Shown here piece by piece: positions 48,976 through 62,015 of a stretch of 64,000 nucleotides of DNA; within the stretch, counting starts at the first letter, position 1; every line of letters begins with the position of its first letter. Under the pieces are notes generated by a model. That model saw only the letters and a list, made by a program, of their open reading frames with translations. It made no database searches and was not told where the DNA came from. The position numbers and the translations under genes are program-made. This stretch comes from Aphidius gifuensis (lineage: Eukaryota > Arthropoda > Insecta > Hymenoptera > Braconidae): positions 124,001-188,000 of the forward strand of contig NC_057791.1 in assembly GCF_014905175.1 (NCBI RefSeq). Reading direction: 5' to 3'.

Positions 48976-49735
48976 TTATTCTGATGGTACTTCAATTTCA
49001 CCAGAATCAATATCTTCAATGATATCATGTGGTGCACGTCCTTCTACAGTGCAACCAACTGATTGACATGTACCCAAAATTTCTTTAACAGTACCACTCA
49101 ATTGACGTGACATTGATCTTGCTCTCATTGTATTTGCAATTGAAAGAACATCATCAAATGTTATGTTACCACTGTGCTTAATGTTCTTTTGCTTTTTACG
49201 ATCTCTTGGTGGTTCTTTGAGTGCCTTGATGACCAATGATGCTGCTGATGGTACAACTGAAATTGTTGCTTGTCTGTTTTGGATGGTCAATTGGACAGTG
49301 ATTTTAAGACCTTTCCAGTCACTTGTTGCCTTGGCAATATCATCACCAACTTTTTTTGGTGACTGTAATTCAAAAAAAAAGAAAAAAGAAACAATTAATA
49401 ATCATTGATTATAATATAGTAGTTAACACATACTCAATAATATTATCAATTAAAAATACATACCAAACCAAGTGGACCAATTTTTGGAGCAAGAGAAGAT
49501 GTAGCACCAACTTCTCCACCAACACATCTCATGAAGACTGTAAATATTAAATATTAAATATTAAATATTAATATAAATTAAAGAACAATAATTGAGGTTA
49601 TACTTTGAACGCACATGTTTATCATTTTTTTTTTTTTTTTTTTTTTTCAATTGTTAAATAAATATAGGTATAATATTAATAATATTTATAAATATTACCT
49701 TTTTTGACTTCAGTTGGATCGAATTTTGGTGGCAT
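48976..49735 (-). CDS. RpL12: 60S ribosomal protein L12 (uL11), copy 2 (inverted duplicate)
   Basis: Three exons join in frame: 49735-49699, 49537-49464, 49362-48976, giving 165 residues. The protein is the same as that of the copy at 30356-31054, with the same intron positions and phases. Silent changes are visible, for example CACTGTAGAAGG versus CACAGTTGAAGG near 49050. Introns 1 and 2 differ in length and sequence but keep recognisable shared blocks (ACATGTGCGTT). Similarity extends through the 3' UTR and its putative intron (48800-48964) to the polyadenylation signal, and upstream only to about 30 bases before the ATG. The promoter is therefore different, but it keeps a pyrimidine tract. 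Clean splice sites argue against a processed pseudogene. Confidence 0.96.
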
Positions 49736-50354
49736 TTTGATTGATTATTAATCTATTATCCTGATTAAATTGGATATAAATTTGATACTTGAAGAGTATC
49801 GTCAACGCGAAAGTTAATTCGGAAAAGAGAGAAAGAAAAGGTTCTCGCACTCTGTTTCACTCTCTTTTTTTTAATTTTTTTTTTTTCTCCATACACTAGC
49901 GCCAATTTTAGTTGTGATATTGACCGGTAGAAGTAAAATATTACTTGGCGGGAATTGAATCACTACGATTGGCTAAATATATTTTTTTCCAAAATAATTA
50001 TTCACCTGGATATTTATGCCGCGTAAAGGAATATCAACGAAATTTTTACTCTCACAAAAGTGTTGTCATTCACGGGGGGGACACGCGTGTGGGTCTTTCA
50101 TCGGTTTTTTAAAATAATTTATAATATTCTTTGTGTTTTTTTTTTTAACTATTATAATTATTTAATCAATTTTTGTTTTTCTATTTTTATATAACGTTAT
50201 TATTAAATATATAAGATTAAAAAAAAAAAAATTTTTTTTCGGTGTTTAACTGTTTATTTATTTATTTATTTATTTATCAATTTTTTTTTTTTTTCTTTTA
50301 TTTGTTAATATAATAAATTAATTAATTTCCTGGTTGAAATAAGTTTTTTAAATA
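49736..50354. promoter_or_regulatory. Shared promoter spacer of RpL12 copy 2 and the HMMR-like gene
   Basis: 619 bases between divergent starts. The RpL12 side has a long pyrimidine tract on the minus strand (49821-49841), suited to a TOP mRNA start. A GC-rich patch with CACGGGGGGGACACGCGTGTGGG lies near 50070-50092. The rest is T- and A-runs. Confidence 0.5.
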
Positions 50355-53300
50355 ATGTCATTTTCAAAAGCAAAAATATTAAGGTTCAATGAACGAGGCA
50401 GTAAGTACAAACATAATTAAAAAATTAAGAATAATAATATACTTGAATAAATATAAATTAACACGTATATTAATTTGTTTATAAAATAATTATAAATTTA
50501 TTTTCATTTTACTATTATAAATAGTCGTTTAAAAAATATTTTAAATAAATTGGATATGTAATGATGTAATCGACGGTTACGAGTTAGTTTTTTTTTTTTT
50601 TTTTTTTTTTACATGAAATTTACCGGTCAAATTTAGTGGCAGAGGGGGTTTCCAACACAAGTTTGTTGCACCTGGCAATTGTATTATGTACTGCAGGACC
50701 CTTATTTCCCTCAACCAACACAACGATGATTCCAGCTGCTCGGCTTTTTCTTTTGTATTTTATAGGGGGGCCCCAATTTGCAACGTTACGTTTATTTATT
50801 AAGACCCCCTCATCATATCATCATCATCATCATCATATATAAAAAGGGAAAAATATATATATATACATGTAAAAAACCGTTACGCTTGACAATCAACATG
50901 TAATACGACTTTTGTATTTTTTTTTAAAAATGTTAGAAAAAAATTATATATTTAAGCAATGATAAAAAAATGAAAATTAAAATAATTGAATTATTTTAAA
51001 AATATCATGTATATTTCTACTATTTGACTAATTAATTATTGAATTAATTAATTTTTTAGGTGAAGCACCAGCACCTGGATCATATGATCCAAAATTTGAT
51101 ATAAAAGTTAAAGGATTTACAATTGAAAAAAAAGAAAGATTCAATGACAATAAAAGTGTTGCAAGTAGTAATGGTGATTGCAGTAAATCAGTATCAAGCC
51201 GAGATGCACTTCCAATACCATCACCAAAATTTAGAACTGTAAATAATAATGATAATAATTTAAAAATTAATTTTTTAGCTTAATAATAATAATAATTTGC
51301 TTTTTTTATTTTATTAAACAGCCACAATTACCAAAAAAACGTATTACAACAAAACCAACAAGTGCTGGAAGTTCTCTGACTAAAACAACAACAAGAATTC
51401 CTATTATTAAACAATTAAAATATGATACACATGATGAAGTAGCTGATTTAAAAGTTGAATGTAACAATAAAGACATGACAATTCGTGAACAAGAAAAATA
51501 CATTGATGAAATGAAAATTGAAATTAAAAATTTGGAAAAAAAAGTATCTCAATTGAATGATAAACAAATTAATATTGAACAACAACATAAAAATGATATT
51601 GAATCAATGGTATATATGACTGTATTAATAAACGAATTTAAATTAATTTTTTTTTTTTTTTTTCAAGGTAAATTTACAACAAGGAGTTTTAAAAAAACGT
51701 CAAGAAAAACACAATGAAGAATTAAATTTATTGAATGATAAATTATGTGAAAAAAATGAAGAAATATCGAAATTTTTATTAGCTGAAAATGAGCATAAAT
51801 CATTTATTTATGAGCTAATGGAAAATAATAAATTATTAGAAAGCAATCTAAGCGAAAAAGACAAATTATTAGATAATAATAATAACACTATTGAAGAATT
51901 AAAAATTAAATTAACAAGCCAATTTCAAGAATATAAAAATAAAATTGATGAAAAAAATGATGAATTACTTGATGCTTACACAGAGGTAAATAATTTATTT
52001 AAAAAAAAACAATTTATTCTATATAGTAATAAATATTTTTTTCTGTTTTAATAGATAAGTCAATTGAAAATCAACAATGAAGAGCTTCAAATAAAATTAA
52101 CAAATATCGAAGAAAATAGAAATTTTTTTCAATCTGAATACAGTTGTTTAAAAAAAAAAGTTGAAGATTTACAAATAATTCAAGATGATTTAAAAAATAA
52201 TCTTGAATTACGTAGAGTTATTATTAATAATTTAGAGTGTCAATTGTTGTCATTAAAAAATGATATGGATAAATTAAAAATTGACAATGATAAACAAATT
52301 GCTGATTTAATTGAAAGGTCAAATGTAAATAGTGAAAAAAAACATGATAATAATGATGATTATCAATTTATGGATAATGTTTTATCAAGAGAATTGCATG
52401 ATTTTGAAATGATTTACGAAGACGTAAGTTGATGACTAAATAAAAATTATTAAAAATAAAATATAGGTATATAGTAAAGCTGATTAATTATTTTTTCAAC
52501 AGGTAAAACTGGGACATCAAGAGGTTGAAGTTGAGGCTGAGACCGAAGTTGATTCTGGTAATAATACTGGTGAATCGTTAATTGAAAATCAATCTCATGA
52601 AAATTTATTTGATTCTTTTGTTGCCAATGAAAAAAATGAATTGAATAAAAAAATTGCTGAAAAAGATGCTCAAATTTTACGACTTGAAACAGCTCTTGAT
52701 GATTTAACTTATAGTACTGCAACTCAGGTATTTTATTTTTAAATATTGATTATTATATTATTTTTTAATTTATTATAATAATTTATAGGCAAGTTTTTGT
52801 CAAAGTTTGCAAGAAGAATTGGATCGTGCTGAAGTTGAACTTTCAGAAAAAAAAAAAGAAATAAAAGACATGAAACAAGAAATGCGAGAAGAAGCTGCTA
52901 AATTAGTATCAAGACGTAAAAAGTAAAATTTATCTTTTTATTTATTAATTATTATAAATAATATATTTATTTAATTATTTAATTATTTAATTTTTTAATT
53001 TTTAGACTTGATGTTATAATGGAAGATAATCAAGCAACTGTTGCTGCATTGTCAAAACGTCTTAATGATAGTAATGTAGAAATAGAAAGACTTGAAAATG
53101 AATTAAAATTCAATAAAGATTTAGTTGAAGAATACAAAAATTCACTTGATGCATTGCAAAAAAGTTCAAATAATGTTAATGAAAAATTAAATTCATTTAT
53201 AACACAAATGAATTCAAAAAAAGATCTGATTGAAGAAATTGAAATAAACAGTATTGCTGATATTGAATCATTGAAAATAATATTTGAGGAAAAAATTGAT

Positions 53301-54459
53301 AAATTAAAAGAAATATCAGAGCAAGAAATTTTAAAAATTCAAAATATATGTCTTGAAAAAGAACAATTAAATAAAAAGGTAAAAAAAAAAATTTAATAAT
53401 TTCATTTAAAAAATAAGTATAAATGTTTTTTTTTCTTTTTTTAGCTCAAACAACAATTGGCTGAAATGGCTGATAAATTACAATCAGCCCAAAATATGTT
53501 GTTATTATTAGAAGAACACAGTGATGCACAATTAATTAAAATATCTCAACTTCAGCTTGCTAAAGAAAAATTGAGTCATTCAATGAAAATAAATGCAACA
53601 GAAATTTTACAAATTAAAAATCAATTGAATGATGAAATTGAAAATAATAAAATTTCAACAAAACAAGTAATTTTTTTTGTAAAATATTTAAAAATTATTA
53701 TCATCATTATTATTATTATTAAATTAATATTATAATTTTAGGGAGAAGATTGTGTCAATGATTTGATGGAAAAAATTGAAAACATGAAAAAAGATTTATC
53801 ATATTATGAGGTAAATATTTATTTGATTATTATTATTATTCAATTAATTAATTTGTATATTATATATTATTTTTAGAATGCCAAATTGAGTATGGAGGAG
53901 GAACACATAAAAAGTCTTGAAAATGAAAAATCACTGAGAAAAATTGCAGAAGAGTACATATATATTTTTTTACATTATATAAAACATAAGCTATTTTATT
54001 TATTTTTATTTTATTTCATTTTGATTTTAGAAAAATAAACAAATTGACGGAATCAAATTTACAATTACACAAAAATTATCAAGAAATGACAAATAAATAT
54101 ACTGAAATATTAAGCCAAAAAAATGAACAACAAAATATTAAAAATTATAATCAACTAAAGGATACATTAAAAATAATTGAAAAGGTATAAAGAATTAATA
54201 TAAAAAAAAATCTGATTTACGTAAAAATTATAACGTAATGCTATATTATAAATTGTTTTAGGATTTGGATGAAAAAAATTATTTGATTGATCAGCAATCA
54301 AAAATCATTGAAAAATTACAGACAGATGAAAAAAGAAGATTAACACATATTAAAGGAAAAGAAAATTTATCAAAATCACAAATATCAAAAAGTCCATTTG
54401 GTACACCAGTTTCGTCACCTCATAAACCACTAACACCACTAAGAGATCGAAATGAATAA
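50355..54459 (+). CDS. HMMR/RHAMM-like spindle coiled-coil protein
   Basis: Thirteen exons join in frame: 50355-50400, 51060-51238, 51322-51609, 51668-51985, 52055-52423, 52503-52727, 52789-52922, 53006-53378, 53445-53666, 53742-53810, 53877-53953, 54031-54184, 54262-54459, giving 883 residues. The N-terminus MSFSKAKILRFNE followed by APAPGSYDPKFD (18-29) matches the conserved HMMR N-terminal motif. A basic Ser/Thr/Pro-rich segment follows, then almost continuous coiled coil from about residue 110 to 850. The C-terminus has a KEN box (KGKENLSKS) and a TP-rich tail (SPFGTPVSSPHKPLTPLRD), consistent with cell-cycle phosphorylation and APC/C turnover. HMMR proteins tether microtubules and centrosome factors in mitosis. 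The assignment rests mostly on the N-terminus, because coiled coil is uninformative. Intron 1 (50401-51059) is unusually long and holds a GC-richer patch at 50620-50815. Confidence 0.82.
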
Positions 54460-54663
54460 TAATAATATTTTCTATGTTGACCAATAAATAATACTTGATA
54501 CTTTTTTTTTTTTTTTTTCAATAAAATATTAAAAATTTTCAATATTATATTTGTTGATAAAAATTAATTTTAATATTAAGAAAAAGCAGAAATTAATATT
54601 TTTAATTTGCAGGAAGTACTTAAGTAAGTTGTATAGAGTAGAGTAGAATAAATTTCATCATTA

Positions 54664-56178
54664 TTATGATTGTTGGAGCATTGTATAGGCAGTATATGAT
54701 AATTTCAAAAGCTGTTGAAAAACAATAAAATTATATTATTATAAGTAGTATGAAATTAATAATAATAATAAACGTACACTTTTAAAAGAATCCAGTGATA
54801 AATTAACAATATATCCACTCTGAATGATGACTGGTTTTAGACACTTTGCCATCATGAGAGTCATACTTTTTCTTGTGTTGAAATTAACACCAAACCAATT
54901 TGTATCATAAATTGCATTTCCCAAATCATCAAACTAATAATTGATTAATTAATTTTTTTTTTTTTTTCACATTTAAATTTAGTAATTGTTACCTCGTGTG
55001 TAACCATATGTCCAGCAATACAGTACATGAATATTTGTGAAAACATTGCAGCAACATATGTAGTTGATGCTATAAATTCTGGTGAAAATAATGATGCCTG
55101 AGAAACTTGATAAATACTTGTACACAGTACAATTGAACTAAGTGAATACTGAATAAATACAACACTTGAAAATATAGAATTTGCATATTTAGCAAGTCTA
55201 AGAAAAAAAAACAAACATTTTATCAACAAAATAAATTTAAAAAAAAAAAAAAAAAACAACTTTAAACAAACCTAAGAATTGCAAGATGATACTCAATACA
55301 ATCAGCAATTTTATTTTCATATTCAGACAATTGAATTTTACTTAGCTTTTTTTTATCCTCAGCTTCACACATTTGATCCAGTAAATTTTGAATACGATAT
55401 TTCAGCATATTTACTTGGCCACAAATTTCTGTCATTACACCAAGAAAAAATGTATCAAATCCTAAACAACAAAAAACAAAAAAAATAAATAAATAAATAA
55501 AATAATGTTGCCCAAAGGAAAAAAAAAAGAAAGGATAATTTTACCAATATTAACATTTGCTGCAATTGCTATTGTCACTAATTGTTGTACATATGAAAAT
55601 TTATAAATTTTATTATTATTAAATTTATAAGGCATCCATGCACGAAATGGTAATGTTCTGTCTGGTCTATCTTGAAAAACAGTGCCAAGTACAAATAACG
55701 TTGTCGTCACTTCCAACAATGCCATGTAGAAAAAAAAAATATATCTGTGCTTAAAATAAAATAAAAGATAGACTGCAAGCACTAGTTACTTATATCACAA
55801 TATTACTTACCTTGATATTTTTTTATATTTATTTTGAATATATTTTTCTTTGTTATTTTGAATTTTAAATGGTCCAATATTAAGACACTTGATAACTTTA
55901 ATAATGGCTTTTCTTTTGATAATAATATTAGTCATTTTACTACAAACGGCAATCATTGTAAATAATAAAAATGTTATATTTATAAAATCACTAATATTAT
56001 TTTTAACAAAAATAATAACAAGTATTTCACTTATTGTAAACCAGTAGCATAAAAATATTGTTAAAACACTGTATAAATTATATAAATTTTTTTTCCAACC
56101 ATTTTTCCAACTTGTTGGTCTCCATATACCAGTAAAACTGAAGAGTAAAAAATTTTCAACAAGTGTACTGTTATTCAT
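54664..56178 (-). CDS. Insect odorant receptor (7tm_6 family)
   Basis: Six exons join in frame: 56178-55811, 55744-55545, 55461-55272, 55197-54993, 54933-54778, 54711-54664, giving 388 residues. It shows the family's layout: an N-terminus with a short cytoplasmic part (FTGIWRPTSW), seven hydrophobic segments, and the conserved C-terminal run of exons (CIAGHMVTHEFDDLGNAIYD, WF, MMAKCLKPVIIQSGYIVNLSL, LLKLSYTAYTMLQQS). ORs form ligand-gated cation channels with Orco in antennal neurons and are very diverse, so the ligand cannot be inferred. The last exon depends on the strong donor GTACGT after SFKS. No second OR is in the window, so it is a singleton here. It is tail-to-tail with the HMMR-like gene (204 bases). 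Confidence 0.93.
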
Positions 56179-57125
56179 CACTGTGACAATAAATAGTATG
56201 TATTATAACATTCACCCCAACAGTCTATATAAATTTCCTTCTTATTTTTATTATTCAAAAATAATTATACTCGACAGATGTTATATTTCACTATGACAAA
56301 AAAAATATCTTTTCGCAATAAAATCGATGACATACGAAGAAAAGATAATTAAATGATTTTTTTCTTTTTTTTTTTGAATAATAAAAAGGTATAATTAAAT
56401 GTTTTTTCATGTGAAAATAAGATGTCTATATTCTCGAGTTGATAATAACATAATTGATATTGATTTGATAATAGCATCGCTTGACATTTTCAAAGGGTGA
56501 ATTGTTGTGTTGGGGTAGTAAAGGGAAACTCATAATAATATATACAAGGGGTTGTATTATTATTTTGCAATTTTATTCTTGGAAATATTGAGGGAAAATA
56601 TTATTTTCTTGCTTGGGGAAATATGCATATGCTGACTATTGTAGATACATTGTCAGTTTGTTATGGTTTATTATGGTTTCAAGAGGGTGATACTGTTTCT
56701 TTTGTCTACTTGTAAACTTAAAATATGGAAAATAAACATGATACACCTTGTGATATACATTTTTTTTTTTTTTTTTTTTATATAAAAGTAAATAGTCTCT
56801 ATTCAAGAACCAGGCAACTTGTCACATCACACATGCTTTTAACATTGTTTCTTTTTTACTATCTATCTAACTAGCTGTACAGTTTTTTTTTTTTTTTTTT
56901 AAATATAAAATCGATTAACAGTCAAGTGATAATTTACATGCAATTTTTAACCAATCAAGTTCATTTTTTTTGTGTTATTTATAAATATAAAAAGTAAGTT
57001 GAAAATTCTTAATTTTATATGAAAAAAAAAAAAATTAATTTACAAAACATGATATTTGTCGCTGTTATTTGGCACTCTTAAAAATATAAAAAAAAAAAAA
57101 AAAAAAAAATTAACTTATTAAGTAA
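56179..57125. other. Spacer upstream of the odorant receptor and downstream of the PHF7-like gene
   Basis: AT-rich DNA with long T and A runs (56761-56779, 56884-56900, 57091-57109). It should hold the receptor promoter. The stretch 56490-56740 is somewhat GC-richer with GGGG words but shows no frame or motif I can name. Confidence 0.5.
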
Positions 57126-60100
57126 CTATCTAACACAGCTGTGATTTTCAAAACTATGTATTTTTTTATTTTTAATTATTTGTTTTGTCGTGTCAATGGA
57201 ATTTAAATATTTATCGTTTTTAATTTTTTTTGTTAAAATTGTTGTTATTGAGTCATAGCTTGATGTTCGTTTTATTAAAATATTATTGCTATTATTTGAT
57301 AATAAATTATTTAAATCATTCATGCTTTTAGAACGATGTAATAATTTTTTTTGTTTTTTTAAATTTTTGTTATTATTTTTAAATATATCTGGATTCGATT
57401 CAACGAACGATGGTATTTTACTCAAATCAATACTAACAATAAAACGATAATTGTTGTTGTTATTATTATTATTATTAAAATCACCTGAAATTATATTTTT
57501 TATATTATTTATAATATTTTTCTTTGGTTTTGTAACATTTTGAATAATTTTTTCATTACAAATATTATTTGTTTTAAAAAAAATATTCTCCCTAAGGCCA
57601 TCATCAGAATTTGTTGAATCATTACTACTATCACGAAGTTGATTTATTTTTTTATCTTTAACTGGACTTTTTTCAATTAAATCATTATTTTTATGTGGAG
57701 CAAGATTTTCTTTAACTGCATCATTTTTAAATTTTGATGAACGTGAACGACAATTATTATTATTATTATTATTATTTGTCAAGTTGAATTGATTAATTTG
57801 TTGATTTTTTATTTGATTTGGTAATATTATTAATGACGATGCCGATGATGATGATGATGATGATGATGATTCATCAGTAGATGATTTAATTGGTTTTATT
57901 AATTTTTTAGATTTACTCATAGACTCAATGTTGATGTTTATTGAACAAGTTTTACTGATAATTATCTGTAAATAAATTTAAATAAAAATCATTTAGAGAA
58001 TTAATAAAATATACTTGTAATTTATTTTTTTTTTTTTTACCTTGAGATTGTCATTTGAATTGACTTTAAATTTTAAATTTTTCAGCAAAATTTTGTTATT
58101 CATTAATCGAGTTGCACAATTATTGGGTCTTGTCGATGATCTGATACAAAAAAATTAATAATAATTTTATAATAGAAAGCTTAAATTTATTTTATAAATT
58201 TTAATTAATACTTACAGCTCTTTTTGGAAAATGTCGTCAATGTTGAATTGTTGATTGATTTTTTGTGTACAATTTTCGTTATTTCCAATTCCTCGTTTGT
58301 CGTATTTTTTTGGTCTGGATTCATCATCAGGCGTGGTGCCTGCATCTCCGTCGTACTGTTAGAATTGCCAATTTACACATGGGGAACAAGAAAAAAAAAA
58401 AAAAAAACAACAAAAATACATTCACAGTTCCCCATGTGAATAATATTTCAAAAAAATTTTTACATTGAAAATTCAAAGTTTTTACATTTTAATTTGAGAA
58501 TTTTCAATTGATAAAAATTAAACAAAAAAAAAGTTATAAATGTATTTTAATATATTTAAAAAACTTACGTTTAATATTGTAGATGTAGATGATGATGTAG
58601 ATGATGATGCTGTTTCATTGACTTTTGAATCTATGACATCTAGTGGTACAACAAAATTATTTCCCAAAACATTTATAAAAGCAGCTTTATCAAGTGATAT
58701 ACCATTTTTATAAATACTTGGAATATTTTTTTGTATTATTTGTTGTTGTTGTTGTTGTTGATGATTGTTATTTATTGTTTGTTGATTTGTTGTTGTTGTT
58801 GTTGTTGATTTTTTTCTACTTCTTGAATAAACATATGAATGATGAGTTTTTCTTCTTTTAGTTGATTGTTGTTCTACTTTAATATTTTTTTCAGGTGAAA
58901 TAACAACTTCATCAGGTTTATTTGATGCCCATTCTATACATTCTACTTCTTCTGTATTTAATTTTCTTTTTGATGACGATGAATTATCATTTAAATTTTT
59001 ATTACTTTCTGTAATTTCTAAAACTTGATTTTTATTTTCTATAATTTGTATATTATTATTATTATTATTTGACTTGTTTATTTGAATATCATCATCAATA
59101 CTTTCAACGTCAATCAATTCATTTTCATTATCATTATCATTATTATCCAAATGAATTTGTATTTTGTTTGTTAAATTGTTTGTTAAATTATTTACAATTG
59201 AAAGTTCTTGTATATCATCATCATCATCATCATCATTATGATTTTTTACTTTTTTATTTTCATTTTCATGGATTTTAATTTCTTCTTGTTGAACAGTATC
59301 AACTTTATTTTTATCATTTAAAATTTCTTGTATTTCATCGTCATTTTCATTAGTTTGCAGCATATTTTTTTCTTCATGTTGTTGGTTTTCGTGTGTCTCA
59401 TTCAAAGTGTCATCAAGTTCAATATTAATTGGTTCTTTATTTACTTGATCTGTCATAGAGTCATATGCTGGTTCATTCAATTGACTTGTAACTTTATTTT
59501 TTTCTTTATTGATGGATTCATCAAGTTCATCATCTATATCAACTATTATTTGATTTTCTTTACTCTGATTAACTTGTACATTATTATTATCATTATTTAT
59601 TTCATTTTCAACTTGTTTAATTCCATTTGATATTTCATATAATTTATTTTTTACTTGATTTGATTCTAGCATATGTAAAACAGATAAATTTTTTCTAAAA
59701 ACTTGTTCAATTTCCATTGGTTCTGATGTATTTTGAGTTGATAATTGTTGTGAATTTTCAGTAATTGGCTCTTGTGTAATATCTTCAATTTCAGGTGAAT
59801 ATTTTTCTCTTATTTTTTCTTCAACAACAATTGGTTTTTCAATATTATTTATTTGTGGTATTAATGTTGATGTTGATGTTTCTGGAGTCCAATCAAAAAC
59901 TTCAGGAGGTAAAGATGTGACATTTGTAATTTGTATATTCATTGTTGGTAAAATATTGTTGATTTTTTCATGAACAATGGGTACAGAGATAATTGGTTCA
60001 GCAAAATAAGAAAGTGTTTGAGTTGATTCATTTATTTTAGGAATATTAATAGCCATTAAATCATTGTTAGTCATTGTTGATTGTTCAACAACATTAGTAG

Positions 60101-62015
60101 GTATTTCAATCGTTTCTACACATTTTGATGATGATGATGATGCAAGTGTTTCTTCAAGACAAGATTCTACAGCTTTTGATGGTGATGGTGTACGTATTTC
60201 AAGAGAACTTACCAAAGCTTCTAAAGATGGTGCACATATTTCAGAAGGTAATTCAACAGCTTTTGATGGTGGTGGTGGTGATGTATAAATATCACAAGAT
60301 GATAATTCATCAACTGCTAAAGATGATTTACGTCTTTTCAATGATGATGATGATGATTTACGTGATTTTGATGGTCCTGTTTTACGTTTTTTTGATTGTT
60401 GAATTATTTCATCTGGTGTATCATAAATTTCTGGAGCTTGTTCACTATTATCAACATTATTTTCAATAGTTTTATCAGCTGATGAAATTATTTCAGATGT
60501 AGTATTGTCATCAGGTGGAGTATTGTCATCATCATCATCATCATCATCATTTTCTTCATTATTATTATTATTATTATTATTAATAGATGGTGTTTTTTTA
60601 ATAGATGATTCATCATCACTATCAATAACAATAATATCGTTATTAATAATTTTTTTTGTATTTTCATTAGAAGGTGTTTCATTTGATGAATCAGAATCTG
60701 ATGATGTTTCTGGACGAGGACCAATAAATGTACTGTTACATCCATTTTTATTTTGACAATTAATTTCTTGTTGTTTTAATTTAAATGAACGTGGCCCAGG
60801 ACGTATTTTAATTGGTATATTATTTTTATTTTGTAATGAATAATCAAACATTGGTGTATCAACACCAACTGATATATCAGAATCACTATCTTCAGATATA
60901 TTGTTGTTGTTGTTGTTGTTGTTGGTGATAGTAGTGGTCGTAGTAGAAAATATATTTGATGACGATGATGACGATGATGATGATGTTGATGTATCGTTAA
61001 AACGACTTGAATTATTATCATTATTTTTATTTAATATTGATGAACACTCAGTACAATCCCACAATGGATGTAACCATTTTAATTTACCACATTCAACATG
61101 TATACCTTGTGATCCACATGTACGACAAAGTATTAAATCCCATTTAGCATTTGATATTGAATAACTTCTGCCTTTTGGACAACGACATAATTTAGCATCA
61201 CATCTATTGTGTCTATATAAAAGTTCTTCAAATGCATGTGGTACCAATTCCCATGATGCATCTTGACATGGTATAAATATACCTCTATCAAGCATAGCTT
61301 TTTGAAATTCTTTTTTATTATTACATAATGGACATTTAAAAAAATAACCAGCACTCATTGCTAATCGTTGTACACAATTACGATGAAACCATGCATTTTT
61401 TTTACAACATGGTGCCCATAATGTTTGAAATTTATCAGAACGTTTAACTGTTTCTAAACAAATATAACAAGTTGAATTTTCATGTGTTATTGATGATGAT
61501 GATGATGATGATGATAATGATGTTGATGATAAATCAACATCAAGTGATGCATTAAAACGTTCTTCAGCTTTATTTCTTGGACGATGACTAACACAATATG
61601 ATCTAAATTCACCAAAAAATTGATGAAGTGAACCAGCTTTTAAACCACATGGATAATGAAATATTCTTTTACATTTTGTATTACAACATCCAAGAGTTGC
61701 ACCATTTCTTTTGCAATATGAACAATATAATCTTTTACCTCTTCGTAATTCTTTTTGTATATCATCAGCAAGAAAACCTAATATACCATCTTCATCTTCA
61801 CCTCTTTGTTGCATATTTGATGATAATAATAAACAATAATAATGTGTTACAAGTCCATTGTGCTCATATATTTTACCAAATTTAAGCTCATCATCATCAC
61901 TTGAATTACAAAATACACAAGCTTTTTCATCAACATTATTGTTATTATTTTTTTTATTTTTATTGTTGTTGCTACTTTTTTGAGTAGATTTATCACCACT
62001 TTCGTGTCGTGGCAT
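57126..62015 (-). CDS. Very long PHF7/G2E3/pineapple-eye-like PHD-RING protein
   Basis: Four exons join in frame: 62015-58569, 58355-58216, 58140-58041, 57965-57126, giving 1508 residues. The N-terminal third has three zinc modules in the order of the PHF7/G2E3/pie family: an extended PHD (C33..C36, C98, C101, C110, HYPCG, RSYCVSH), a RING/PHD-like module (C183-x2-C186, CCKKNAWFHRNCVQRLA, C228-x2-C231) and a third PHD-like module (C272-C323, CRTCGSQGIHVECG). The rest is long, acidic, Ser/Asn-rich and predicted disordered. It includes IIVIDSDDESS (about 458-468), a typical SUMO-interaction motif, further IxVE/IDD-type motifs, an AVKENL KEN box in exon 4, and a basic RRKTHHS patch. Family members are E3 ligases acting on histones or in the cell cycle and germline. 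The downstream exons are assigned because splice phases fit. Their separate status cannot be fully excluded. Confidence 0.82.

Noticed and set aside
58224..58468. Plus-strand frames of 67-71 codons
   Set aside because: They overlap exon 2 of the PHF7-like gene on the minus strand and have no independent support.
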